DNA of 64,000 nucleotides, taken from the NCBI RefSeq assembly GCF_009663145.1, contig NZ_VKHR01000023.1, positions 1-64,000 on the forward strand, given 5' to 3'. Origin of the DNA: Shewanella sp. TC10. GTDB lineage: Bacteria; Pseudomonadota; Gammaproteobacteria; Enterobacterales; Shewanellaceae. Under the pieces are notes generated by a model that was not told where the DNA came from, searched no databases, and worked only from the letters and a program-made list of their open reading frames with translations. The translations under genes were made by a program, and so were the position numbers. Of the stretch, positions 34,860 to 43,288 are shown one piece after another; position 1 is the stretch's first letter, and every line of letters begins with the position of its first letter.

Positions 34860-36092
34860 ATGAACTTTCGGTTTTCATTATTTATTGGTTACCGCTATTG
34901 GCGCACAAGAAAGGCCAATGCTTTTGCATCTTTCATTACTTTTTTCGCTGTTTCTGGCATTTTTCTAGGCGTTGCTGCATTGATCATCGTCAGCTCAGTG
35001 ATGAATGGCTTAGAAGGCCAGCTTAAAGACCGTATTTTAGGCGCTGTTCCACAATTGACCTTAGTGAATGAAGCAGGTTTTAGTGACTGGCAACAACAGA
35101 CCCAGTCATTAACTGCTCAATCTCAAGTACATGGGCTAGCGCCTACTGTAACAACTCAAGCCATGGTGCAATCCAGTCAAAATATCAGTGCTGTGCAAGT
35201 TTATGGCGTATTCCCTGAATATGAACAAAACTTGTCGGCCATTATCGCTAATACCTATTCCAGTGCGTTTGAGCAGCTGACACCGGGTAGTTACAATATT
35301 GTACTTGGCAGTGAATTAGCGAGAAAGTTATCCATCAATATTGGCGACAGAGTCAGACTACTTAGTGGTGACGGTGTGGTGTATTCGCCCCTCGGTCCTG
35401 TGCCAAGTCAGCGTAAATTTACTGTTGCTGGCGTATTTGAAATGGGCTCGCAAGTCGATTCAGCGTTAGCTTATATCCATTATCAAGATGCCAGACGGTT
35501 AATGCGCTTAAAGCCAAGTGAGATTAACGAGCTTAGAGTGTATCTAGCCGATCCTTTTTCTGCACCGCAAATGGGTGAAACCATAAAAGCTCAGCTTAAT
35601 CAGCAGGACATTGATATCACCACAAGAGATTGGCGCGATGATTTCGGTCATTTATTTGCTGCGGTGAAAATGGAAAAAAACATGATGTCGCTGATGTTAT
35701 CGCTAATTGTTGCGGTAGCTGCATTTAATATTGTGTCGGCCTTGGTCATGATGGTAATTGATAAAACCACCGATGTGGCAGTGCTAAAAACCCAAGGGTT
35801 AACCACTCAGGCTGTGATGAACATTTTCATCGTTCAAGGCTCCCTTAACGCCATTATTGGTTTAGCGTTGGGAGCATTGGCTGGAGTCACCATCACCCTA
35901 AACTTGAACCTTATTTTGGGTGTCTTGGGCATTTCTGTCCTTGGTGCGGGTCAAATGTTACCAGTTGCAATATCCGTCACCCAGATTGCTATTATCGTTG
36001 TGGGCACACTGGCAATGACCTTAATTGCCACTATTTACCCTGCATTAACCGCTGCTCGAGTTCAGCCTGCAACCGCATTGAGATATGAATAA
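34860..36092 (+). CDS. lolC: Lipoprotein-releasing ABC transporter permease LolC
   Basis: 410 residues from the ATG at 34860 (MNFRFSLFIGYRYWRTRKAN), which aligns with the E. coli LolC start. A longer frame from 34794 would add 22 residues without family support. One membrane helix near the N-terminus (about 25-48), a large periplasmic MacB-like domain, then three helices. LolC with LolE forms the inner-membrane part that passes outer-membrane lipoproteins to LolA; the ATPase is the next gene. The stop and the lolD start overlap (TAATG). Confidence 0.9.
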   Translation: MNFRFSLFIGYRYWRTRKANAFASFITFFAVSGIFLGVAALIIVSSVMNGLEGQLKDRILGAVPQLTLVNEAGFSDWQQQTQSLTAQSQVHGLAPTVTTQAMVQSSQNISAVQVYGVFPEYEQNLSAIIANTYSSAFEQLTPGSYNIVLGSELARKLSINIGDRVRLLSGDGVVYSPLGPVPSQRKFTVAGVFEMGSQVDSALAYIHYQDARRLMRLKPSEINELRVYLADPFSAPQMGETIKAQLNQQDIDITTRDWRDDFGHLFAAVKMEKNMMSLMLSLIVAVAAFNIVSALVMMVIDKTTDVAVLKTQGLTTQAVMNIFIVQGSLNAIIGLALGALAGVTITLNLNLILGVLGISVLGAGQMLPVAISVTQIAIIVVGTLAMTLIATIYPALTAARVQPATALRYE

Positions 36093-36823
36093 TGAATAAT
36101 GAACGTCCTGTGATATTGCAAGTTAGCAATGTAAGTAAACAGTTTCACGATGGCGAAACCACCACTAAAGTTCTGGCAAATGTTGACTTGAATGTATTCA
36201 AAGGTGAGCAGTTGGCCATTGTGGGGAGTTCAGGTTCTGGCAAGAGTACCTTGCTACATATAATGGGAACGTTAGATATTCCAACTTCTGGTCAAGTGTT
36301 ACTGGATGGGGAAAACCTGTACCAATTAACTGCTACTCGTCAGGCTGAAATTCGTAATCAAGATTTAGGGTTTATTTATCAATTTCATCACTTGTTACCT
36401 GAGTTTTCAGCACTTGAAAATGTGGCGATGCCAGCATTTATTCAAGGCCGAGATAAAAAGCAAACCCTGAAAGAGGCGACTGAATTACTCGAAAGAGTCG
36501 GGCTAGGTCATCGCCTGCAACATATTCCCGCGCAACTTTCTGGTGGTGAACGTCAACGTGTCGCGATTGCTAGAGCGCTAATTAATAAACCTAAACTTGT
36601 CCTTGCTGATGAGCCGACGGGTAACTTAGATGCCAACAGCGGCGACAGTGTTTATCAACTGATCCGAGAGTTGGCTCAACAGTTAGGGACAGCATTTGTT
36701 GTGGTAACCCATGATTACAAGTTAGCCGCAAAAATGGATAGGCAACTGACAATGAAAGATGGAGTGCTACAAACTTTATCAAATGAGTCTTCGTCTGAAT
36801 CGATTGCAGTGGAAAATAGCTAA
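36092..36823 (+). CDS. lolD: Lipoprotein-releasing ABC transporter ATPase LolD
   Basis: 243 residues with complete ABC ATPase motifs: Walker [15 protein letters not shown]-loop FIYQFHHLLPEFSALENV, signature [13 protein letters not shown], Walker B LVLADEPTGNLD and H-loop VVTHDYKLA. The FHHLLPEFSALENVAMP stretch is LolD-specific. It overlaps lolC and lolE by one base on each side (TAATG twice), so the three genes form a tightly coupled operon. The C-terminal 15 residues are Ser/Glu-rich. Confidence 0.95.
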   Translation: MNNERPVILQVSNVSKQFHDGETTTKVLANVDLNVFKGEQLAIVGSSGSGKSTLLHIMGTLDIPTSGQVLLDGENLYQLTATRQAEIRNQDLGFIYQFHHLLPEFSALENVAMPAFIQGRDKKQTLKEATELLERVGLGHRLQHIPAQLSGGERQRVAIARALINKPKLVLADEPTGNLDANSGDSVYQLIRELAQQLGTAFVVVTHDYKLAAKMDRQLTMKDGVLQTLSNESSSESIAVENS

Positions 36824-38070
36824 TGAAATCATTATTGCCACTGACAATAGGCTGGCGTTTTTATCGAGCAAGGCAATCTAATGGATTCATTGGGTTTATT
36901 TCATTTGCCTCTACCGCGGGTATTGCCCTTGGGGTTGCTGTCCTTATTTTAGTGTTATCCGCCATGAACGGTTTTGAGCGCGAGCTTGAACAGCGTTTGC
37001 TAGGGGTCGTTTCCCATGGTGAATTGCTCAGTGTGAATGAGCCATTACATGATTGGCAGTCTATTGCAGAAACAGCTAAAAACATGCCCGAAATCGTCGC
37101 CACAGCGCCCTTTATTCGAATGCAAGGACTCGTGCAAAAGCCGGGTGGTTTTCAAGGTATTGAGCTTAACGGTATCGAGCCTGACTTTGAGCGACAGGTT
37201 TCAACCTTGGCTGAATTTATGCCTGCCAAGGCTTGGAATGCGTTAGCAGAACCTGTAAATAACATCGTATTAGGACGAAGCTTACTTGATAAGCTAGGGT
37301 TGAAAGAAGGCGATACATTATCTATGTATACGCCGGACATGAGCCAATCTAATAAATTGTCAGCAGCTAAAAGTCACCGTTTTATTGTCGCAGGCGTTTA
37401 CGATTTAGGCGGCGAGATTGAATCGACTCAGGCTTATGTTTCGATGTCATACCTTGCTGACGTATTAAAAATTCCCCAAGGTTCAGCAACGGGCCTTAGA
37501 ATTACCGTTAACAATGTATTCAGTGCGCCAAGAATTACTCGCGATCTAGGTTATGCGCAAAGTCAGTATTTGCATTTAAATAATTGGACTCGCTCTCAAG
37601 GACATTTATATCAAGATATTCAGCTTGTTAGAATGGTAATGTACCTTGTGCTAGCTCTTGTTATCGCTGTGGCGTGTTTTAATATCGTGTCTACCTTAGT
37701 GATGGCAGTAAGAGACAAAAGCGCTGAAATAGCGATTTTAATGACCATGGGCTTAAAACGTGGCGCTGTTATGGCGATTTTTATCATGCAGGGTGGTTTG
37801 AACGGATTGTTAGGTTGTACCATCGGCGCTGGTATTGGTGTGCTGCTGGCAACCAACTTAAGCGCAACAGCCAGTTTTGTTGAACAAACCTTCGGGATCC
37901 AGCTATTAGCTTCAGATATTTATTTTATCGATTTTTTACCGTCTGAATTACAACAACAAGATGTAATTCTAGTGGTCTCAATGGGACTCATCATGAGCTT
38001 ACTTGCGACAATTTACCCAGCTTATAAAGCCACTAAAATTGCTCCAGCATCAGCACTGGCAGGTCGTTAA
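36823..38070 (+). CDS. lolE: Lipoprotein-releasing ABC transporter permease LolE
   Basis: 415 residues, homologous to LolC upstream. The start MKSLLPLTIGWRFYRARQSNGF matches LolE. One N-terminal helix (about 25-48), a periplasmic domain, and three C-terminal helices (around 270-295, 318-340 and 378-400). LolE binds the lipoprotein, and LolC recruits LolA. The next 158 bp contain no gene; a gene cassette then begins (38229), so the operon's original 3' region is interrupted there. Confidence 0.93.
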   Translation: MKSLLPLTIGWRFYRARQSNGFIGFISFASTAGIALGVAVLILVLSAMNGFERELEQRLLGVVSHGELLSVNEPLHDWQSIAETAKNMPEIVATAPFIRMQGLVQKPGGFQGIELNGIEPDFERQVSTLAEFMPAKAWNALAEPVNNIVLGRSLLDKLGLKEGDTLSMYTPDMSQSNKLSAAKSHRFIVAGVYDLGGEIESTQAYVSMSYLADVLKIPQGSATGLRITVNNVFSAPRITRDLGYAQSQYLHLNNWTRSQGHLYQDIQLVRMVMYLVLALVIAVACFNIVSTLVMAVRDKSAEIAILMTMGLKRGAVMAIFIMQGGLNGLLGCTIGAGIGVLLATNLSATASFVEQTFGIQLLASDIYFIDFLPSELQQQDVILVVSMGLIMSLLATIYPAYKATKIAPASALAGR

Positions 38071-38228
38071 GGGCTTATTTCTACGCCGCTAGTTTTCCAG
38101 AGCAAGCAAGGTTTGTTTGATTCTGTAAGTTGAGTTTGTTGTCTTTATCAATAAGATAGCAAGTGCTTGGTGTAATTAATCAATAACTTAAACGCTCGGC
38201 TTTATCAGGCGAGCCCTATAATAAGCTG

Positions 38229-38653
38229 TTACATGGCACTAAAGTATGGCTGATGAAATCGAGTATGTTGAATGTTGCCAACATGGAAAGCAGCAAGAAA
38301 CTTTTGTTTGCCAGCACATCGTTGAAAGCTTGAAAGATGACAAGCCTAGAGGTTTTTGGTGGTCAATTGAGCAACCAGAAAATCCTAGACCAGATGCGTG
38401 GTGTTCAGAGTGTGAAGACTTAGTAAATAAGACTGGAGAATGGGAAGGAGAAGCTGAGAAATTTGCAAACATCAAAATTCTATGTGGCATCTGCTACGAC
38501 AACGCTAAACTTCTTAACTTTCCTAATAAAAAACCATGGTGGCGATTTTGGTAGCTTTGCCATATAACAAGCTAATAAATAAGGACAAAAAACAGCTTGC
38601 TGTTTTCGTTCCTCAACATTTTAGCAAACAATTTTTTGCCCATTATTAGGGCG
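38229..38653 (+). mobile_element. Solitary integron gene cassette (ORF plus attC)
   Basis: A 425-bp unit with the anatomy of an integron cassette. The left junction is G^TTACATGG (cut after 38228), the right junction is GGGCG^TTGAGG (after 38653), with the ORF on the plus strand and an attC site right after it. In the circular form the right end would read GGGCGTTACATGG, and its GTTACATGG would pair with CCATATAAC of the attC (38560-38568) with one G-T pair. Removing the cassette restores a simple AAGCTGTTGAGG site. No integrase or second cassette lies in the window. Confidence 0.72.
38246..38554 (+). CDS. Cysteine-rich small protein, cassette-borne
   Basis: 102 residues, soluble, acidic in the middle. 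Four Cys/His clusters, VECCQHGKQQ, TFVCQHIVES, AWCSECEDL and ILCGICYDN, give seven cysteines and two histidines, enough for one or two zinc sites; it ends in a Trp/basic tail (KKPWWRFW). No named family is recognised. The start is only 17 bp inside the cassette boundary and has no ribosome site, as is common for cassette genes. A strong signal for transfer is the attC site that follows within 6 bp of the stop. Confidence 0.8.
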   Translation: MADEIEYVECCQHGKQQETFVCQHIVESLKDDKPRGFWWSIEQPENPRPDAWCSECEDLVNKTGEWEGEAEKFANIKILCGICYDNAKLLNFPNKKPWWRFW

Positions 38654-38660
38654 TTGAGGA
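38560..38660 (+). other. attC recombination site (59-base element)
   Basis: An imperfect palindrome: CCATATAAC-aa-GCTAATAA at 38560-38578 pairs with TTATTAG-g-GC-GTT ending at 38655. Inside, GGaCAAAAAA (38583-38592) pairs with TTTTTTGcCC (38633-38642), and AAAACAGC-tt-GCTGTTTT forms a small hairpin. The conserved AAC/GTT boxes with extra unpaired bases match the R/L box plan of attC. The core GTT is at 38653-38655. The GGACAAAAAACAG and TTTAGC...TTTTTTGCC stretches are like those I recall from marine gammaproteobacterial cassette arrays. Confidence 0.72.
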
Positions 38661-38892
38661 TATAGAATTAATCTATAGTGGTAAAATGTAGATGATTTCT
38701 TTGTTTACAGCGTCCGTACAACTCACTTTCTAGTGGAATATTCCCTTTGATTTCACGTATCAACACCATTAGAGGCTTAATTTTAACGATTCTGAAGCTG
38801 GTTTACTGAAATAGAAATTCTACTGGCTCGTTAAATGCCTCTCGATTTCAGCTCATGGAGTCCAATTCCCTTGTTAGATCTAACCACTCACC

Positions 38893-39324
38893 TTAGTCAA
38901 AGTAACTTTTAACACTGTCCCAAATCCCTAAAGACGTATCAGGAAATAAGTCGATACCCAGTGCCGATTTTAAAAGGTACAACATTAGCAGTCCAAATAG
39001 CATACTAACAATGATAAAGCCACTGACACTAGCAAACATCATCAGCATAGATAGGTTCTTTTCTCGACGAGTATAGGCGCGTTTGTTTTTACCTAATAAA
39101 AACACATAATAAAAACGCAACTTAATGAAAGGAAATTTGAATGTCCCCCGTTTATCTACGAAGTGTCCTCCCCAAGTATTAGGACCTAGTGACATCTTTA
39201 TGGCATGGAGTTGTTCATCAGTAAAACTTGATGCAACATCGGATGGTGAGCGTTTGAGCATTTTTTCAATGAGTGGATCTTGCCTAATGGCGTCATTTGT
39301 TGGAACTTGAGGAGCGCCAGTCAT
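38893..39324 (-). CDS. Hypothetical membrane protein, unrecognised
   Basis: 143 residues. A soluble N-terminal region (to about 65) includes KMSLGPNTWGGHFVDKRGTFKFPFIKL and a basic stretch (KNKRAYTRREKNLS). One strong membrane segment (MLMMFASVSGFIIVSMLFGLLMLYLL) and a short acidic tail follow. I do not recognise a family; I recall similar Shewanella proteins annotated without function. It converges on the gap behind the gene cassette, where I see no terminator. Likely inner membrane. Confidence 0.62.
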   Translation of the reverse strand: MTGAPQVPTNDAIRQDPLIEKMLKRSPSDVASSFTDEQLHAIKMSLGPNTWGGHFVDKRGTFKFPFIKLRFYYVFLLGKNKRAYTRREKNLSMLMMFASVSGFIIVSMLFGLLMLYLLKSALGIDLFPDTSLGIWDSVKSYFD

Positions 39325-39425
39325 ACTAACCTTACTCTTGTTTATCTTTATTAACCATTAAGTTAAATCTAGCATACAATTGTATGGTTACTGAAATGGA
39401 ACACAACGGAATATTTAAGGCATTA

Positions 39426-39971
39426 ATGATGACAGATTTTCAGCAAGTGATTTCATTTTGGTTTGATGAAATAGACAAGGCAATGTGGTTTAAAAAAGAC
39501 ACTGAGTTCGATCGAGTTATCATGTCTAAATTTACCTCGCTGCACAGTCAAGCTATGGCTGGTGAACTGTATGAGTGGCGAAAGCATCCTCAAGGCAGGT
39601 TGGCAGAAATTATTATATTGGATCAGTTTTCCAGAAATATGTTCCGAGACACTGCAAAAGCGTTCGCATCAGACGCACTTGCATTGGTATTAGCCCAAGA
39701 AGCCGTAGCGCAGGGGCAAGATAAGCTGTTAACAGTCACTGAGCGCAGCTTTTTATACATGCCTTACATGCATAGCGAGTCTATGGCTATCCATCAGCAG
39801 GCATTAGTGTTATTTAATCAAGATGGCTTGGAGTCAAACTATCAGTTTGAAATTAAGCATTTTGACATCATCAAGCAATTTGGCCGCTACCCTCATCGAA
39901 ACAATATTTTAGCTAGAGAGTCTACTGCTACTGAAATGACCTTTCTCACTCAACCTGGCTCATCGTTTTAA
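39426..39971 (+). CDS. DUF924 family protein
   Basis: 181 residues from the ATG at 39426, which has AAGG 6 bases upstream; the frame is open from 39384, but those 14 residues have no parallel. Family signatures: VISFWFDEIDKAMWFKKDTEFD at the start, LAEIIILDQFSRNMFRDTAKAFASD, FLYMPYMHSES and FGRYPHRNNIL. DUF924 (YPO4056-type) proteins are small all-helical TPR-like proteins of unknown function. Monocistronic, diverging from the gene at 38893. Confidence 0.85.
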   Translation: MMTDFQQVISFWFDEIDKAMWFKKDTEFDRVIMSKFTSLHSQAMAGELYEWRKHPQGRLAEIIILDQFSRNMFRDTAKAFASDALALVLAQEAVAQGQDKLLTVTERSFLYMPYMHSESMAIHQQALVLFNQDGLESNYQFEIKHFDIIKQFGRYPHRNNILARESTATEMTFLTQPGSSF

Positions 39972-39999
39972 GCGTGAATTAGTGTGCAAACGTCTAAGA

Positions 40000-40038
40000 T
40001 TAAAAACAAAAACGCCTATCAATAGCTTGATAGGCGTT
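40000..40038 (-). terminator. Terminator of the XRE-type regulator gene
   Basis: A perfect 12-bp stem (AACGCCTATCAA / TTGATAGGCGTT) with loop TAGC. On the minus strand it is followed by TTTTTGTTTTT, and it begins 44 bp after the regulator's stop codon. The plus strand run is weak. Confidence 0.82.
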
Positions 40039-40081
40039 AATCTTACGTCACATCATGAGTGACTTTACTCAATAAGTGACG

Positions 40082-40891
40082 TTAGTCAGTATTTTGCTCA
40101 TAGCGAAGTAATACCAAGTCATCGTTACCGTTGAGTACGTGTTTAATAAAAGGATTATTAAACAGGCTCTCACTCGTAGCGCTATGCAAGGTGATTGGGC
40201 CGCTAGTTGGCACTTGTTCAAGGTAAATGTCATTAAACAAATGGCTATAATAGTTAATGAAGCTTGGTAAAATCAGTACAAGATTTGATGATAACGTTTG
40301 AATGAATTTGAAAATATTCATACGAATAGTTTTATCAATCGCCACGACACTCGCCAGTTTCAGGTAACCGTTTTGTGCAACACAAAAAGCAAGGTGTCCG
40401 ATGATTGAATTGTTGTAGTAAAAACATACAACCTTTAAACGTTTACATTCAATATGCTTAAGAGTCTCATTAAAGTCGTAACCGCTTTGTACTTTGTGCG
40501 CTTGGTATATCGACTCTTTGTCATCTTCAGTCATCTCGTCAAACCAAAACTCTTTAATTTGATTAATGCTGTAATTGTAAATGTTTGGCATTTGGCCATC
40601 ATGAGTACGATTTTTACGGGCTTTTCTGATAACTTTTAATTCATGTTCGTCGTATTGGTAGCACTGATTAAAAAAGTTCGCTAAACCTACTCTTCGATTT
40701 AAAGACGGAAGAATAGTGCCTTTTTCCCAAAGACTCACCATTGACTGGTTGATGTTTTTAAACAGGCTGTGATTATTAGCTAAATCATCAGCTAAGGTTT
40801 GTTGAGATAGACGATACGACTTTCGGTATTGTCTTAACACAGTTGAAAAACTTTCTTTGTTAAATTCGGTCTCAGTGAACTGATTTGCCAC
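40082..40891 (-). CDS. XRE-type transcriptional regulator with unusual C-terminal domain
   Basis: 269 residues from a GTG at 40891 with AAGGGGA five bases upstream. The N-terminal helix-turn-helix (VLRQYRKSYRLSQQTLADDL...SQMV-like SMVSLWEKGTILPS) is typical of XRE regulators. A basic linker (IRKARKNRTHDG) leads into a 150-residue C-terminal domain beginning FWFDEMTEDD and containing RLKVVCFYYNNSIIGHLAFC, which recalls an acetyltransferase fold without a convincing acetyl-CoA loop. It diverges from a LysR-type gene across 140 bp and may share a control region with it. The ligand is unknown. Confidence 0.72.
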   Translation of the reverse strand: MANQFTETEFNKESFSTVLRQYRKSYRLSQQTLADDLANNHSLFKNINQSMVSLWEKGTILPSLNRRVGLANFFNQCYQYDEHELKVIRKARKNRTHDGQMPNIYNYSINQIKEFWFDEMTEDDKESIYQAHKVQSGYDFNETLKHIECKRLKVVCFYYNNSIIGHLAFCVAQNGYLKLASVVAIDKTIRMNIFKFIQTLSSNLVLILPSFINYYSHLFNDIYLEQVPTSGPITLHSATSESLFNNPFIKHVLNGNDDLVLLRYEQNTD

Positions 40892-41032
40892 GCGCTTCCC
40901 CTTGATACATATGTGAGCTAAATGTCGTTGCTATTTAAACGGTGCAAATCCTAGTTAACATCTGTGACATAGGCTACTTATAATAACTATAAGCTATGCT
41001 AATATTAGGGCGAATTTATCAAGGGTTAACGC

Positions 41033-41992
41033 ATGTACGTAAAGTATTCTGATCAAATAAACCTCAACTACCTACGTGTATTTAATGAACTGTATATTAC
41101 ACGCAGTACCACAGGTGCGGCGGCAAAATTAGGGATCTCTCAGTCTGCTGTAAGCCAGATATTATCTAAGTTACGCGAAGCTACTGGCGATCCTTTATTC
41201 ATCAAGGGCCAAGGTCATTTAGTACCTACAGTTAGAGCAACAACAATCGGTGATGGTTTAGCTGCTGAGCTGATGTCATTGGAAAAAAAGCTATATCCTG
41301 ATGAGTTTTTTAATCAGGCCGATTTTGACGGCGAGATCACATTTGCCATTTCCAGTCCACTGATTGATATCATTTCAAAACCACTCGTTGAGGTCAGCTC
41401 AAAGATTTTGCCAAAAGCGAGAATTTCGTTTATTCATTGGAACGACCATACCCTTGATCAAATTATTAATGGTGATGTTCATATTGGTTTTAACCTGTTT
41501 CCATTAAATGCCCCAAAAGAAATTAGACAAATTCCTATCAGAGAATCAAAGCCTATTTTTGTTAGCAGAACTGAAAATAAATGGATTGAAGAGGGCATGG
41601 AAAATAGTGGCTTTAAAGACCACGTTTTTGCTGGTGTCATACTCAGTGGGATTAATCGCATTCAGGCAATTCTAGAAAACACGGATTTAATGGAAGGGTT
41701 TAGATTTAAATATCGGTCTGAGTCACAGTCGATATTGGCGAATCATTTACTGAATGACAATAGTGTTATCTTAGTCGATGAGTTGTCTAGCCATTATTAT
41801 GAAGAATATTATTGTTATCAAGCGCCACAGCGATTGAATAAGCTGTTACCGACGTCCTTGAGTTATGCCATTTATTACTTGCAAGCAAACCATCAGCATC
41901 CTATTTACTCTGATGCTGAGCGTGTGGTTCGCAATCTTCTAGACGAGCTTTTAGCTGGGGTTGAGATTATCCCCAACCAAAACCGTTATTAA
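41033..41992 (+). CDS. LysR-type transcriptional regulator
   Basis: 319 residues. Winged helix at the N-terminus (NLNYLRVFNELYITRSTTGAAAKLGISQSAVSQILSKLREATGD within 9-55), then an effector domain (about 95-300). The stretch GDPLFIKGQGHLVPTVRA resembles the NodD/LeuO-type LysR branch. AAGGG precedes the ATG by 8 bases. Neighbour genes give no clear target: an XRE regulator diverges from it and the CurA-type reductase converges. The effector is unknown. Confidence 0.87.
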   Translation: MYVKYSDQINLNYLRVFNELYITRSTTGAAAKLGISQSAVSQILSKLREATGDPLFIKGQGHLVPTVRATTIGDGLAAELMSLEKKLYPDEFFNQADFDGEITFAISSPLIDIISKPLVEVSSKILPKARISFIHWNDHTLDQIINGDVHIGFNLFPLNAPKEIRQIPIRESKPIFVSRTENKWIEEGMENSGFKDHVFAGVILSGINRIQAILENTDLMEGFRFKYRSESQSILANHLLNDNSVILVDELSSHYYEEYYCYQAPQRLNKLLPTSLSYAIYYLQANHQHPIYSDAERVVRNLLDELLAGVEIIPNQNRY

Positions 41993-42027
41993 GTCAGCTA
42001 AGTGCTGTGACATGGATAAAGCTGCTG

Positions 42028-42062
42028 AGCACATAGCACATAGCACATAGCACATAGCACAT
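42028..42062. repeat. Five perfect 7-bp tandem repeats
   Basis: AGCACAT repeated five times without error between the LysR gene and the reductase gene. This is a typical slippage-prone microsatellite, so copy number may differ between strains. Confidence 0.92.
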
Positions 42063-42164
42063 AAAAAAGCGCTACATTTGGGGGAATGCAACGCTAATAA
42101 GCAGTTTTTTGAACTGATTAAATATCAATAAAATCAATGTCGAAGGAGAGACGACTTCATTGAA

Positions 42165-43163
42165 TTAGAGCTTCACCATCAGCTTACCTTTGTTACCACC
42201 ACTAAAGAAAAAATTTAGTCCTTCAATTGATGACTCAAGCCCTTCTAATACGTGTGCACGATGTTTGATTTTACCTTGTAGCACATAAGGGGTTAACTTC
42301 TCTAGTAGGCTTGGTACTTCGCCATAATGATCTGGCATAGTAAACCCTTGCACTGTAATGCGTCGTTTTAGGATATTCATCCAACTTGGTCCTGGTGCAG
42401 GTGTTTGTTTGCTGTAATCAGCAATTAAGCCGCATACCATGACGCGCCCATGTGGATTCATTCTGTCGATAATTAAGCTTTGAATTGGACCAGCGGTATT
42501 TTCAAAAAATAAGTCAATTCCTTGCGGGGCTAACTTATCTAATTCAGCAGCGAGATCTGCTGTTTTATAATTTATCGCAGAATCAAAACCAAGCTCGTTG
42601 ACAATCCAGTCTGCTTTTTCATCACTGCCTACCACGCCAATCACATGTAAGCCATCAGCTTTAGCTAATTGCCCCACAATAGAACCAACAGAGCCCGCTG
42701 CGCCGGTGACAATGATTGTTTCGCCAGCTTTGGGTTTACCGACATTGAATAAACCTTGAGTGGCTGTAAGTCCTGGTAATGCGAAAACAGATAAAATGGC
42801 TTCATCAGGGAGCGGTGCATCGATTTTGTTTAAACCTTTACCTTCACTGACAAAGTATTCTTGCCAACCCATCATACCCATCACGCGATCGCCAGCTTTA
42901 AAATCAGGATGATTACTTTCAACGACCTCACCAACACCACTACTTCGCATCACATCGCCTAAATTAACCGGTGGAATATAGCTATCAGTATCCGGCTGCA
43001 TCCAACCAAACATAGCAGGGTCTAGTGACATGTAGTTTTGCTTAACCAGTAACTCACCAGGTTTAACGGTAGGCATTGGCTTTTGAACCACTTCAAAAAT
43101 GTCTGATGTGATTGGGCCACCTTGTGGACGCTTGACAAGTTTAATGGCGGTAAAGGTGCTCAT
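42165..43163 (-). CDS. NADPH-dependent reductase, CurA/MDR family
   Basis: 332 residues, zinc-free medium-chain dehydrogenase/reductase. N-terminal GroES-like half (MSLDPAMFGWMQPDTDSYIPPV), then the nucleotide-binding half with VTGAAGSVGSIVGQLAK and VIGVVGSDEKADWI. The FALPGLTATQGL block and the end NKGKLMVKL match the CurA (YncB) / leukotriene B4 dehydrogenase-like group, which reduces activated double bonds of alkenals and curcumin. AAGGA precedes the ATG. A divergent LysR gene (43289) probably controls it. Confidence 0.87.
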   Translation of the reverse strand: MSTFTAIKLVKRPQGGPITSDIFEVVQKPMPTVKPGELLVKQNYMSLDPAMFGWMQPDTDSYIPPVNLGDVMRSSGVGEVVESNHPDFKAGDRVMGMMGWQEYFVSEGKGLNKIDAPLPDEAILSVFALPGLTATQGLFNVGKPKAGETIIVTGAAGSVGSIVGQLAKADGLHVIGVVGSDEKADWIVNELGFDSAINYKTADLAAELDKLAPQGIDLFFENTAGPIQSLIIDRMNPHGRVMVCGLIADYSKQTPAPGPSWMNILKRRITVQGFTMPDHYGEVPSLLEKLTPYVLQGKIKHRAHVLEGLESSIEGLNFFFSGGNKGKLMVKL

Positions 43164-43257
43164 TGAAAATCCTTATTAAATGGAAACGGTTTTAAAAGTT
43201 AATGAAGTTATTATTCCTTTTCTTTTTTATAAGATATAGTGGTTAAAAAGCGATTCT

Positions 43258-43278
43258 TTATTGCTTTTAAGACAATAA
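43258..43278. promoter_or_regulatory. Putative LysR-type operator between curA-like gene and its regulator
   Basis: TTATTG and CAATAA flank nine bases (T-N11-A form), 10 bp before the LysR start. Position and form suit a LysR autoregulatory and activation site in a divergent pair. Only one such site is obvious; an activation half-site closer to the reductase is not. Confidence 0.4.
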
Positions 43279-43288
43279 TGGTTGGGGT

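Noticed and set aside
38654-38892. Second cassette or attC after the first
   Set aside because: No further GTT-core plus palindrome, and no reading frame of note; only the one cassette is supported.
42068-42095. Terminator hairpin AGCGCTACATT...AATGCAACGCT
   Set aside because: Two of 11 positions do not pair in standard fashion and no T run follows directly; left uncalled.
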